Source: Acinetobacter bouvetii DSM 14964 = CIP 107468
Lineage (GTDB): Bacteria; Pseudomonadota; Gammaproteobacteria; Pseudomonadales; Moraxellaceae
Direction of reading: 5' to 3'
Assembly (NCBI RefSeq): GCF_000368865.1
Contig: NZ_KB849729.1
Span: 112,001 to 176,000 of the forward strand
DNA length: 64,000 bases
This document shows, piece by piece, positions 18,274 to 26,204 of the stretch. How positions within the stretch are numbered: position 1 is the stretch's first letter; each line of letters opens with the position of its first letter. The notes under the pieces were generated by a model, which was not told the DNA's origin, searched no databases, and was given only the letters and a program-made list of their open reading frames with translations. Both the position numbers and the translations under genes were made by a program.

Positions 18274-18368
18274 AGTGTCACCTGTTTATTGTTTGATTCA
18301 ATTCGGTCTAATACATGAAACTTCATGCTGTCAGACAGCGGAAAGTTAAATTTTGATATCTTTATAAA

Positions 18369-18403
18369 GAAAAAGGACTGCCAAAGCTATGACCGTCCTT
18401 TCT
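18369..18403 (-). terminator. Terminator between the two acyl-CoA dehydrogenase genes
   Basis: AAAGGAC (18372-18378) pairs with GTCCTTT (18395-18401). Read on the minus strand it ends in TTTTTCTTTA. It would end the transcript of the upstream paralogue. Confidence 0.7.
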
Positions 18404-18455
18404 CTATTTCTGCACTGTTGAGTACAGTTTTTTGAATATTGTTCAGATATTCAGC

Positions 18456-20258
18456 TTAGAATGCGAAATGTTCCGCATCTAAAGACATCAACGGCTCTAC
18501 ACCGCCTGCAATCACGTCAACATGTGAGCGAACGCGAGGCAGGATTTTCTTGAAGTAGAAGCGTGCAGTCGTGGTTTTTGCGTTGTAGAAATTAACGTCA
18601 GTGGTGCCTGCAGCCAGTGTTTCCTGCGCCACAAGCGCCATGCGCGCCCAAAGGTAGGCAAGGGTTACATAGCCAGAGAAGTAGAGGTAATCGACTGCAG
18701 CAGCGCCGACTTCTTCCGGATTTTGCATTGCTTTCATGCCAATTTGCATGGTTAACTCACCCCACTCTTTATTCAGAGCAGCAAGCGGTTCAACAAATTC
18801 TTTCATGGCAGCGTTGTCTTTGTTTGCATCGCAGAATTTGTGAATAATCTTAGTGAAGTCCTTCAGCATTGCCCCTTGAGTGCCCAAAACTTTACGGCCT
18901 AACAAGTCAAGCGCTTGAATTTCAGTAGTGCCTTCGTACAAGCAAGAGATGCGTGTATCACGTACGATTTGCTCCATGCCGTGCTCTGAAATAAAGCCGT
19001 GGCCGCCAAACACTTGAACGCCGTGCTTCGCAGATTCAGAACCTGTTTCAGTCAAGAATGCTTTAGCAATTGGGGTCAGCAATGACAAAATGTTGTCCGA
19101 TGCTTTGCGTTCTTCTTCCGTTGCGCCTTGCTCTACGATATCTGCATGAAAAGACAGCAGGTAAACTAATGCGCGCGCGCCTTCCGCAAATGATTTTTGC
19201 GTCAACAGCATGTTGCGCACAGCAGGGTGAACAATAATCGGATCTGCATCTTTTTCAGGCGCTTTCGGGCCAGAAAGTGAACGCATCGCCAAACGGTCTT
19301 TTGCATATGCAAGCGCACCTTGGAAGGCGCCTTCAGAAGCTGATAAGCCTTGAACAGCTGTGCCGATACGCGCAGTGTTCATGAACGTGAACATGCAGTT
19401 TAGGCCGCGGTTTTCAGGTCCGATCAGGAAGCCTTTTGCATTGTCAAAGTTAATGACGCAGGTTGCGTTGCCGTGAATCCCCATTTTGTGTTCAATTGAA
19501 CCGCAGCGTACAGCATTGCGCTCGCCAATGGTGCCGTCAGCATTTAAATTGAATTTCGGCACGATGAATAGCGAAATCCCCTTGGTGCCTTTAGGCGCGC
19601 CAGGAAGACGGGCAAGTACAATGTGAACAATGTTCTCCGCCATGTCATGTTCACCGGCAGAGATAAAGATTTTCTCACCAGTAATGGCATAGCTGCCGTC
19701 CGCTTGCGGTTCAGCTTTTGAACGGATAATGCCGAGGTCAGAACCTGCATGAGATTCGGTTAAGCACATTGTGCCTGTCCAAACACCTGAAACCAGATTC
19801 GGCAGGTAGGCATCTTTTTGTTCTTGAGAACCATGATGTTCTAAAGTACGCACTGCGCCGTGTGACAGGCCTGGGTACATGCCCCAAGACCAGTTCGCGG
19901 TACCGACCATTTCTGAAATCACGTTGCCCAGCGAAACAGGCAAAGCTTGACCGCCGTACTGTTCTTCAGCAGAAAGAGACGGGAAACCGAGTTCGATATA
20001 TTTTTGATACGCTTCTTTAAAGCCTGTCGGCGTAGTGACCACGCCATCATTCCAAGTACAGCCTTCGCGGTCGCCGCTTTGGTTGATTGGGGACAATTCG
20101 TTTTCACAGAAGTCAGCAGCAGCTTCTAAATATTGGTCAACCAATTCACGGCTTACGGTTTCCTGAAATGCAGGCAATTTAGAATAGTGCTCTTCTGCAT
20201 TCAATAGCTCATGCAGTACGAATTGCATATCACGTAAGGGCGCTTTGTATTGTGGCAT
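18456..20258 (-). CDS. Acyl-CoA dehydrogenase with C-terminal extension (second paralogue)
   Basis: A 600-residue flavoprotein with the same architecture as its downstream neighbour: C-L-T-E-S-H-A-G-S-D-L-G near 165, G-E-K-I-F-I-S-A-G-E-H-D near 195, and Y-E-G-T-T-E-I-Q near 437 followed by D-L-L-G-R-K. The predicted reaction is FAD-dependent acyl-CoA to trans-2-enoyl-CoA. The two copies are clearly diverged, which suggests different chain-length ranges rather than a recent duplication. The 296 bases upstream (20259-20554) hold its promoter and an unrelated terminator. No FadR-type operator was identified with confidence. Confidence 0.9.
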   Translation of the reverse strand: MPQYKAPLRDMQFVLHELLNAEEHYSKLPAFQETVSRELVDQYLEAAADFCENELSPINQSGDREGCTWNDGVVTTPTGFKEAYQKYIELGFPSLSAEEQYGGQALPVSLGNVISEMVGTANWSWGMYPGLSHGAVRTLEHHGSQEQKDAYLPNLVSGVWTGTMCLTESHAGSDLGIIRSKAEPQADGSYAITGEKIFISAGEHDMAENIVHIVLARLPGAPKGTKGISLFIVPKFNLNADGTIGERNAVRCGSIEHKMGIHGNATCVINFDNAKGFLIGPENRGLNCMFTFMNTARIGTAVQGLSASEGAFQGALAYAKDRLAMRSLSGPKAPEKDADPIIVHPAVRNMLLTQKSFAEGARALVYLLSFHADIVEQGATEEERKASDNILSLLTPIAKAFLTETGSESAKHGVQVFGGHGFISEHGMEQIVRDTRISCLYEGTTEIQALDLLGRKVLGTQGAMLKDFTKIIHKFCDANKDNAAMKEFVEPLAALNKEWGELTMQIGMKAMQNPEEVGAAAVDYLYFSGYVTLAYLWARMALVAQETLAAGTTDVNFYNAKTTTARFYFKKILPRVRSHVDVIAGGVEPLMSLDAEHFAF

Positions 20259-20513
20259 ATCGGTTTCCTCAATACTGGTTTAACCAGTTTATAATCCTAA
20301 GAAACATAAAAAACGTGTCTTCATTGACACGGATTGGAATGGCTTAATCGTGCAACATCTTCTAATAAGGTACAAGCTTTTCTAAGGGTTTTCTTGGTGA
20401 CTGTAAAGTCAAAGATTTATGTCTTGAAAATGCTAAGTGTCTTGAGTGTAAACGGTTTTGGATGAATTGAAATGACACAAATAGTCAAAAAACGTAAAAA
20501 GTTATGTCCAGTA

Positions 20514-20543
20514 AAAAAGGCGCATAAAGCGCCTTTAATTTTT
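20514..20543 (-). terminator. Terminator of the duplicated-domain lipoprotein gene
   Basis: AAAGGCGC (16 bases apart start to end with a 5-base loop) pairs with GCGCCTTT at about 20517-20536, with A/T runs on both sides. On the minus strand it follows the lipoprotein stop codon by about 12 bases. Confidence 0.85.
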
Positions 20544-20554
20544 GCCAGCAGCAA

Positions 20555-21196
20555 TTATGATGCTTTTACTGGAGCAGGGGCAGCCGGCTGAGCAGGCATT
20601 TGCGGCTGGAAGCGGACTTCGCATTTACCATTGATGGTTTGCACGCCTGCTTTGATTTGCACCGCTGCGCCATTGGCTTTGCCTTGGCAGGCTTTAGCAA
20701 TTGCCTGCTGTTTTGCCTGGCGCTCTGCAAGGCGCTGATCGAATTGCTGGGTTAACTCTGCACGCTTAGCATCGGTCAGCGGTTCGCCGCGCTGCATGTG
20801 CATGCCGCGGAATTCACCGCGTTCAGGCTGATCAGCGCCCATTGGACGGTGTTCGCCGCGCTTGCCGCTATATTCGCCGCGTTCAGGCTTATCCATGCTG
20901 AATACCATGGCGCACGTGCCGTTAATGGTTTGGCCGCCCGCTTTGACTTGTACCGCAGCGCCTGCAGCTTTGCCATCACAGGCTTGCTTAATTTGAGACA
21001 TCATTTCATGGCGTTCAGCGCGCATTTCTTGCATTTGTTCGCGCTGTTCCGGCGTCATATGGCGGTCATGCTTCTCCCCATTCATTCTTTGCGGATGGTC
21101 AGTGTCTTTTGCAGTATTGGCCGATTGGCATGCAGTCAGGGCGCCCATAGATAAAATGCCGGCAGCGGCTAAAGCTATTTTTGTCATGTGATTCAT
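20555..21196 (-). CDS. Lipoprotein with Spy-like helices and two Cys-pair repeats, next to baeSR
   Basis: A 213-residue predicted lipoprotein. A hydrophobic signal ends in the lipobox A-L-T-A-C with Cys23. Two similar modules follow. Each has a charged helix with an M/L-T-x-x-Q/K start (M-T-P-E-Q-R at 47-52; L-T-D-A-K-R at 140-145), reminiscent of Spy/CpxP L-T-x-x-Q helices. A compact A-C-x-G-K-A-x-G-A-A-V-Q unit ends in Q-T-I-N-G-x-C (Cys73-Cys95 and Cys170-Cys192, both 22 apart). The paired cysteines could form disulfides in the periplasm. It is divergent from baeS with 134 bases between, so it may be a BaeR target or signal partner. That link is inferred. Alternative start: the second Met at residue 4. 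Confidence 0.75.
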   Translation of the reverse strand: MNHMTKIALAAAGILSMGALTACQSANTAKDTDHPQRMNGEKHDRHMTPEQREQMQEMRAERHEMMSQIKQACDGKAAGAAVQVKAGGQTINGTCAMVFSMDKPERGEYSGKRGEHRPMGADQPERGEFRGMHMQRGEPLTDAKRAELTQQFDQRLAERQAKQQAIAKACQGKANGAAVQIKAGVQTINGKCEVRFQPQMPAQPAAPAPVKAS

Positions 21197-21330
21197 TAGA
21201 TGGTCTCCAACGCGGGATGAGTATTATTCGCTGCAGATAAGATTAAATAATAAAGATGAAGAAACAATGGAGGGTTTTTTGAAGCCGTGTTCGCTACAAT
21301 AATCAAGATAGAAAAAACAGAGTAGCTCTT

Positions 21331-23001
21331 TTGAACATCCGCCGTGTGCCTATTGCCTTGCGCTTATTTCTGACTGTACTGCTGACGACTTTGCTCATCA
21401 CTACGGTCAGCTTAGGCGTGCTTCACTGGAACATGCAGCGCAACTTCACCAAATATGTGGCGGATGTGGAAATGCAGAAGCTGGACGGGCTGATTGGCAA
21501 TTTGGCCGATGTCTATGTGGTCTACCATGACTGGGGAAATGCCATTCAGGCGCAAATTCTGCAGATTGAGGGTGAAGCCGGCCCTGATGACTATGACAAG
21601 CTGTCACACTGGTGGCTGCGCCGCCAGTACGATATCGCACTGCAGCAGCGTTATTTTAAAGAGCACTCAATGGCTGCAGGCACCGTTCTAAACAACGCGG
21701 CAGATCCGGCCAGAAGCGCTGCAGACGCAGAAGAGCAGCTGTTTATTGAACGTAATTTGCCTACGGCATTTCAGCCTTTTGAAGGCTTGAAATTTCCGCT
21801 GAGCGCAAATCAAAATGTTTTCCGGCCGGCAGATCCGAAAGAGGCGAAAAAGGGCGGCAATATTGCGCTGCCGCAAAACAGCGGCGGCAAAAAACAGTTT
21901 ATTCAGATGCCAGACCGTTTGGGCCTAAGTTCACGCTTATCTTTGTATGACGCCAAGCGTCAATTTGTGGTCGGTGAGCCGACACAGGAACAGATTTCTT
22001 ATCGGCCAATTCTGGTGAATAATCAAGTGGTCGGCTATCTTGGCTTAAAGCCTGTACTGAATCAGGATGATGCGATCAGCATTAACTTTTTCAGCAAACA
22101 GAAGCGCTATCTGCTGCTGGTGTATGGCTTATCCTTTTTTGCCAGCCTGATTGCTTCACTGCTGCTGGCGACTTATTTTAAAAAGCCGATTCAGCGCTTA
22201 TTGAACGGTACGCGTGAGTTAACCAAAGGCAATTATCAGCATCAGGTGAAGGTCAACCGCAATGACGAACTGGGTGATTTATCCAATGAGCTGAATCAGC
22301 TGGCGGTTATTCTGGATCAGCACGAAACATCACGCCGTCAATGGGTGGCGGACACTTCGCATGAGTTGAAAACACCGCTCGCTGTTTTACAGGCGCAAAT
22401 TGAAGCCATGCAGGACGGCATCCGCAAGCCGACGCCAGAACATTTTGCCTCCATGCTGAGGCAGGTCAACAGTTTGAAAAAATTGACCCAGGATTTGGCA
22501 GATTTGGCGCAGGCGGAAGCGCAGCAGCTGCAGTGCTATTTTGCGGAGATGAACCCTTGGGATGCTGTACTGCAGGAAATTGAGAACTTTAAGCCGAAGT
22601 TTGAGCAGGCCGGCTTAAGCGTGACGGCAGAAGGTCAAGGCGCCGTATTGCAATTGGATATAGACCGCTTTAAGCAAATTATGGTGAACTTGCTGGGCAA
22701 CAGCATCCGCTATACTGAAACAGGCGGCGCAGTGCATGTGCATACTGAGCAGAATGCTGCGCAGTGGACGGTATATGTGGATGACAGCCCATTCGGTTTG
22801 ACGGATGAACAGCTGTCATGCTTAGGCGAGCGTTTTTACCGTGTTGATGATTCCCGCACCCGTGCAACGGGCGGTACAGGCTTAGGCTTGGCGCTGTCTG
22901 TCAAAATGGCGAAAGCCATGGGCGGTGAATTGAGTTTTGAGCATTCACCCTTGGGCGGTTTGCGCTGCAAGCTGACTTTTCCGAAACAGATGAAACATTA
23001 A
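21331..23001 (+). CDS. baeS: Envelope-stress sensor histidine kinase BaeS
   Basis: A 556-residue inner-membrane kinase starting with TTG. TM1 is about 10-30, the periplasmic sensor about 31-258 and TM2 about 260-281. A HAMP linker is followed by HisKA with phospho-acceptor His344 in D-T-S-H-E-L-K-T-P-L. The ATPase domain has an N-box (N-L-L-G-N-S-I-R-Y) near 455 and G-G-T-G-L-G-L-A near 515. BaeS senses envelope stress and toxic compounds and phosphorylates BaeR, controlling efflux genes in E. coli and Acinetobacter. The periplasmic domain is longer than in E. coli BaeS and includes a Lys/Gly-rich insert near 170-190. baeR follows after 10 bases. The ribosome site before the TTG is weak. Confidence 0.9.
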   Translation: MNIRRVPIALRLFLTVLLTTLLITTVSLGVLHWNMQRNFTKYVADVEMQKLDGLIGNLADVYVVYHDWGNAIQAQILQIEGEAGPDDYDKLSHWWLRRQYDIALQQRYFKEHSMAAGTVLNNAADPARSAADAEEQLFIERNLPTAFQPFEGLKFPLSANQNVFRPADPKEAKKGGNIALPQNSGGKKQFIQMPDRLGLSSRLSLYDAKRQFVVGEPTQEQISYRPILVNNQVVGYLGLKPVLNQDDAISINFFSKQKRYLLLVYGLSFFASLIASLLLATYFKKPIQRLLNGTRELTKGNYQHQVKVNRNDELGDLSNELNQLAVILDQHETSRRQWVADTSHELKTPLAVLQAQIEAMQDGIRKPTPEHFASMLRQVNSLKKLTQDLADLAQAEAQQLQCYFAEMNPWDAVLQEIENFKPKFEQAGLSVTAEGQGAVLQLDIDRFKQIMVNLLGNSIRYTETGGAVHVHTEQNAAQWTVYVDDSPFGLTDEQLSCLGERFYRVDDSRTRATGGTGLGLALSVKMAKAMGGELSFEHSPLGGLRCKLTFPKQMKH

Positions 23002-23011
23002 GGATATCTAC

Positions 23012-23698
23012 ATGAAACACATCATGCTGGTTGAAGATGAAGTAGAACTTGCACAACTGGTGCGTGATTATTTAGAAGCTGCTGGTTTTGAAGTCAGCAT
23101 GTTTCATGATGGTCAGGACGCATATGACAGCTTTACGCAGCGTAAGCCGAGCTTGATGATTTTAGATTTGATGGTGCCGCGCATGGACGGGCTGACCATG
23201 TGCCGCAAAGTGCGCGAGCAGTCTGATCTGCCGATTATTATGGTCACGGCGCGCACCGAAGAAATCGACCGAGTATTGGGCTTGAACATGGGTGCAGATG
23301 ACTATGTCTGCAAGCCGTTCAGTCCGAAAGAGCTGGTTGCCCGCGTGCAGGCGGTGCTGCGCCGTTTAGAGCGCAAGGCTGAACCTGAAAGCAATGATTT
23401 ATTCCGCATGGATAAAGGCCAGCAGCGCATTTGGTATCAGCAAAAGTCATTGAATTTAACGCCTACGGAATTCCGCTTGCTGGAGCTGTTTTTAGAGCAT
23501 GTCGGGCAGGTGTATTCACGTGCGCAATTGCTGGATCATATTAATCCGGACAGCTTTGAAGTGGCGGACCGGGTGATTGACAGCCACATTAAAAACCTGC
23601 GCCGTAAAATCTCTGATGCCGCCGAAACCGGCAACCGCCATGAGTGGATTCAAGCGGTGTATGGCGTCGGTTACCGTTTTGAATATCCTGAGGATTGA
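23012..23698 (+). CDS. baeR: Response regulator BaeR (OmpR/PhoB family)
   Basis: A 228-residue two-domain regulator. The receiver domain has the acidic pair E-D-E at 8-10, phospho-acceptor Asp52 in M-I-L-D-L-M-V-P-R, and the conserved Lys near 102 in Y-V-C-K-P-F. The C-terminal winged-helix domain has T-P-T-E-F-R-L-L-E and ends in V-Y-G-V-G-Y-R-F, typical of the OmpR class. It is co-transcribed with baeS (10-base gap, AAGGATATCT leader) and followed by a terminator. It would activate envelope-protection genes such as RND efflux pumps; the divergent lipoprotein gene at 20555 is a candidate local target. Confidence 0.92.
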   Translation: MKHIMLVEDEVELAQLVRDYLEAAGFEVSMFHDGQDAYDSFTQRKPSLMILDLMVPRMDGLTMCRKVREQSDLPIIMVTARTEEIDRVLGLNMGADDYVCKPFSPKELVARVQAVLRRLERKAEPESNDLFRMDKGQQRIWYQQKSLNLTPTEFRLLELFLEHVGQVYSRAQLLDHINPDSFEVADRVIDSHIKNLRRKISDAAETGNRHEWIQAVYGVGYRFEYPED

Positions 23699-23719
23699 TT
23701 GTATTTAGGATGATGACGA

Positions 23720-23755
23720 AAAGCGGATTGGGGTAAAACTGATCCGCTTTTTTAT
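23720..23755 (+). terminator. Terminator of baeSR
   Basis: AAAGCGGAT (23720-23728) pairs with ATCCGCTTT (about 23742-23750), followed by a T-run. It sits directly after baeR. Confidence 0.8.
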
Positions 23756-23810
23756 TAGAAGAATGTTAGAAGAAAAAGTTATGAACGAAAAACTTGTACA
23801 GGAGAATACA

Positions 23811-24317
23811 ATGAATATAACCATCAGAGATGAAACATTGGATGATCTTGCAGCCATTGAAGCGCTCACAAAATCGGCTTTTTTGCATGCAGAGCACACC
23901 AGTCATACTGAACACTTTATTGTGAATCAGCTGAGAAACGCGCAGCAGTTAACCGTGTCTTTGGTTGCAGAAGAAGAGCGTGCGATTGTCGGGCATGTTG
24001 CCGTTTCACCAGTGCGTATTTCCTCGGGGGAAACGGGCTGGTATGGTTTAGGGCCAATTTCAGTGTTACCCGATAAACAGGGCTTAGGCATCGGCTCAAT
24101 GCTGATGCATGCAGCTTTGCAGCGCTTGAAAGCTTTAGGCGCAAAAGGCTGCGTGCTGCTGGGTGATCCGAATTATTATGCACGCTTTGGCTTTAAACCT
24201 GTTTCGGGATTGATTTTACCCGATGTGCCACAGGAGTATTTTCAGGCGATTTCTTTTACGGGGGCTTTTCCGCAAGGCGAGGTTGCCTATCACGATGCTT
24301 TTAATGCGGCAGAGTAG
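23811..24317 (+). CDS. GNAT family N-acetyltransferase
   Basis: From the ATG at 23811 this is a 168-residue acetyltransferase of the YhbS-like type. AGGAG at 23801-23805 is correctly spaced for this start; upstream in-frame ATGs at 23763 and 23781 lack a comparable site. The acetyl-CoA loop reads Q-G-L-G-I-G-S near 100 after the L-G-P-I-S-V-L-P strand, followed by G-C-V-L-L-G-D-P-N-Y-Y-A-R-F-G-F, a pattern common in this subfamily. It is cytoplasmic, substrate unknown. It stands alone between the baeSR terminator and the amino acid permease gene. Confidence 0.85.
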   Translation: MNITIRDETLDDLAAIEALTKSAFLHAEHTSHTEHFIVNQLRNAQQLTVSLVAEEERAIVGHVAVSPVRISSGETGWYGLGPISVLPDKQGLGIGSMLMHAALQRLKALGAKGCVLLGDPNYYARFGFKPVSGLILPDVPQEYFQAISFTGAFPQGEVAYHDAFNAAE

Positions 24318-24510
24318 GTAGTTCACCTTTATTCGATCAACAACAATTTAATTGATGAGGAAACGGTTTATTTAAATATTTCTAAATTATTAATTTAAAA
24401 CAATATTTTTAAAAATTGAGCAAAAAAAAGGCATTTCTTAAGATTAGCGGACTAGGCTGTAAGGCGCTTAGTATTTACAATTCACGTGTTATCCACGATT
24501 AGAGTTTGTT

Positions 24511-25866
24511 TTGAACAGCGAAACACCCCAACTTCAGCGCCGCTTGAAGAATCGCCATATCCAATTGATTGCCATGGGCGGTGCCATTGGCACAGGACTG
24601 TTCCTAGGCTCAGCGCACATTATTGAGTCTGCTGGCCCGTCGATTATTTTAGGCTACATGATTGGCGGTTTAATTGCTTTTTTGATTATGCGCCAATTGG
24701 GTGAAATGATTGTACATGAGCCTGTAACGGGTTCATTCAGCTATTTCGCCTTTAAATATTGGGGAAAATTTTCAGGCTTTTTAACTGGCTGGAACTACTG
24801 GATCCTTTATATATTGGTAGTGATGACCGAACTGACGGCCATTGGCAAATACGTCAATTACTGGTGGCCGCATATTCCAGCATGGGTATCAGTCCTGGTT
24901 TTTTTTGCTGTCATCACGCTGGCCAACTTAGCCAATGTCAAACTGTATGCGGAATCTGAATTTTGGCTGTCAATGATTAAGGTGGTGGCAATTGTCGCCA
25001 TGATTCTTTTCGGCGTTTATTTGCTGATGACGGCGGATGCCGGTTCAACGGCATCCATCAGCAACTTATGGACGCATGGCGGATTTTTCCCGCATGGTTT
25101 TGAAGGGCTGTTCTATATGCTGGCCTTTATGATGTTTGCCTTTGGCGGCATTGAGCTGATCAGCATGGCCGCCGCTGAAACAGAAGATCCTGAAAAGAAC
25201 ATTCCTAAAGCGGTGAATCAGACGGTCATTCGGGTGTTCCTGTTTTATATCTGTTCTTTAGCGGTATTGCTGTCACTGGTGCCGTGGAATCAGCTGGAAT
25301 TGGGCGGATTGGATCATAGCCCGTTCGTGATGATCTTTCAGCAGATGGGGATTGACTGGGCGGCGCATTTGCTGAACTTTATTATTTTGACGGCGTCCGT
25401 GTCAGTCTGCAACAGCGGGATGTATGCCAATAGCCGGATGCTGCTGGGCTTGGCGGAGCAGGGCAATGCGCCAAAAGTGTTTACGCAGGTGAATCAGCAC
25501 GGTACACCAATTGCTGCGGTTTTATTTTCTGCCTTATTGATATTTGGCTGTGTGCTGCTGAATTATTTCTTGCCTGAAAAAGCATTGAGCTATCTGATTT
25601 ATATTGTGGTTGCTGCGGCGGTACTGAACTGGATGCTGATCAGTTTGATTCATTTGAAATTCAGAAAAGCCATGAAACAGCAGGGTATACAGACCAAGTT
25701 TCTGGCATTATTTGCGCCGTTTACCAATTACTTTGTTTTGGCATTTATGCTGATGATTTTGTACATTATGTGGACGCAGGGCTTTATGCTGTCGGTGCTG
25801 ATGCTGCCGGTGTGGATTTTACTGCTGTTTGTTTTGTTTAAAATCATGCAGGCGAAGAAGGCTTAA
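24511..25866 (+). CDS. Amino acid permease (APC superfamily, AAT family)
   Basis: A 451-residue inner-membrane transporter with about 12 hydrophobic helices. The family signature G-G-A-I-G-T-G-L-F is at 23-31 in helix 1, and the conserved F-G-G-I-E-L-I segment is in helix 6 near 212. These place it with AroP/PheP/CycA/ProY-type proton symporters; the amino acid transported cannot be decided. It starts with TTG (24511) and lacks a strong ribosome site. The AT-rich upstream region (24318-24510) includes a near-DnaA box, TTATCCACG, at 24489-24497. A hairpin terminator follows the stop. Confidence 0.85.
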   Translation: MNSETPQLQRRLKNRHIQLIAMGGAIGTGLFLGSAHIIESAGPSIILGYMIGGLIAFLIMRQLGEMIVHEPVTGSFSYFAFKYWGKFSGFLTGWNYWILYILVVMTELTAIGKYVNYWWPHIPAWVSVLVFFAVITLANLANVKLYAESEFWLSMIKVVAIVAMILFGVYLLMTADAGSTASISNLWTHGGFFPHGFEGLFYMLAFMMFAFGGIELISMAAAETEDPEKNIPKAVNQTVIRVFLFYICSLAVLLSLVPWNQLELGGLDHSPFVMIFQQMGIDWAAHLLNFIILTASVSVCNSGMYANSRMLLGLAEQGNAPKVFTQVNQHGTPIAAVLFSALLIFGCVLLNYFLPEKALSYLIYIVVAAAVLNWMLISLIHLKFRKAMKQQGIQTKFLALFAPFTNYFVLAFMLMILYIMWTQGFMLSVLMLPVWILLLFVLFKIMQAKKA

Positions 25867-25877
25867 CAGCAATAAAA

Positions 25878-25905
25878 ATGGGCTCATGGATGAGCTCTTT
25901 TTTTG
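25878..25905 (+). terminator. Terminator of the amino acid permease gene
   Basis: GCTCAT (25882-25887) pairs with ATGAGC (25890-25895) around a tight loop, followed by CTTTTTTTTG. It sits 12 bases after the stop. Confidence 0.75.
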
Positions 25906-26143
25906 TACATTAATGGATGCTCAATCGCGCTAATGAAATCTTTTATAAATGGTTATTAAATAAAGCATATTATTTCAATAGTCGTGTAAATTCCGTTTCA
26001 GCATGCGGGATTTTTTGGTGATTATACGCAGGCCATTGTTATTAAAATAAAATATCAATAAACCCTTATAGCGTGCATTATCTTGATCATAGAGAAACTT
26101 CAAAACTAAGTTATAGATCCAATAACAAATCAGAAGCAGTCTA
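25906..26143. other. AT-rich intergenic region upstream of the siderophore receptor
   Basis: About 240 bases with no credible coding frame and no repeat recognised. It contains scattered AT-rich hexamers; the promoter elements proper are annotated immediately downstream. Confidence 0.4.
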
Positions 26144-26193
26144 TTGTAATTGTGTAGTAAATCTTAATATAATTGATAATAATTCTCCTTATC
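26144..26193 (+). promoter_or_regulatory. Promoter and Fur box of the siderophore receptor gene
   Basis: A -35-like TTGTAA (26144-26149) and a perfect -10 TATAAT (26168-26173) are 18 bases apart. Directly overlapping the expected start of transcription, 26175-26193 reads GATAATAATTCTCCTTATC. This matches the 19-base Fur consensus GATAATGATAATCATTATC at 14-15 positions. Fur-Fe would be expected to block this promoter when iron is plentiful. Confidence 0.8.
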
Positions 26194-26204
26194 GTTTGTG
26201 ACTT

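Noticed and set aside
24489..24497. Fourth DnaA box upstream of the amino acid permease gene
   Set aside because: TTATCCACG is one base off the perfect box and isolated; likely chance.
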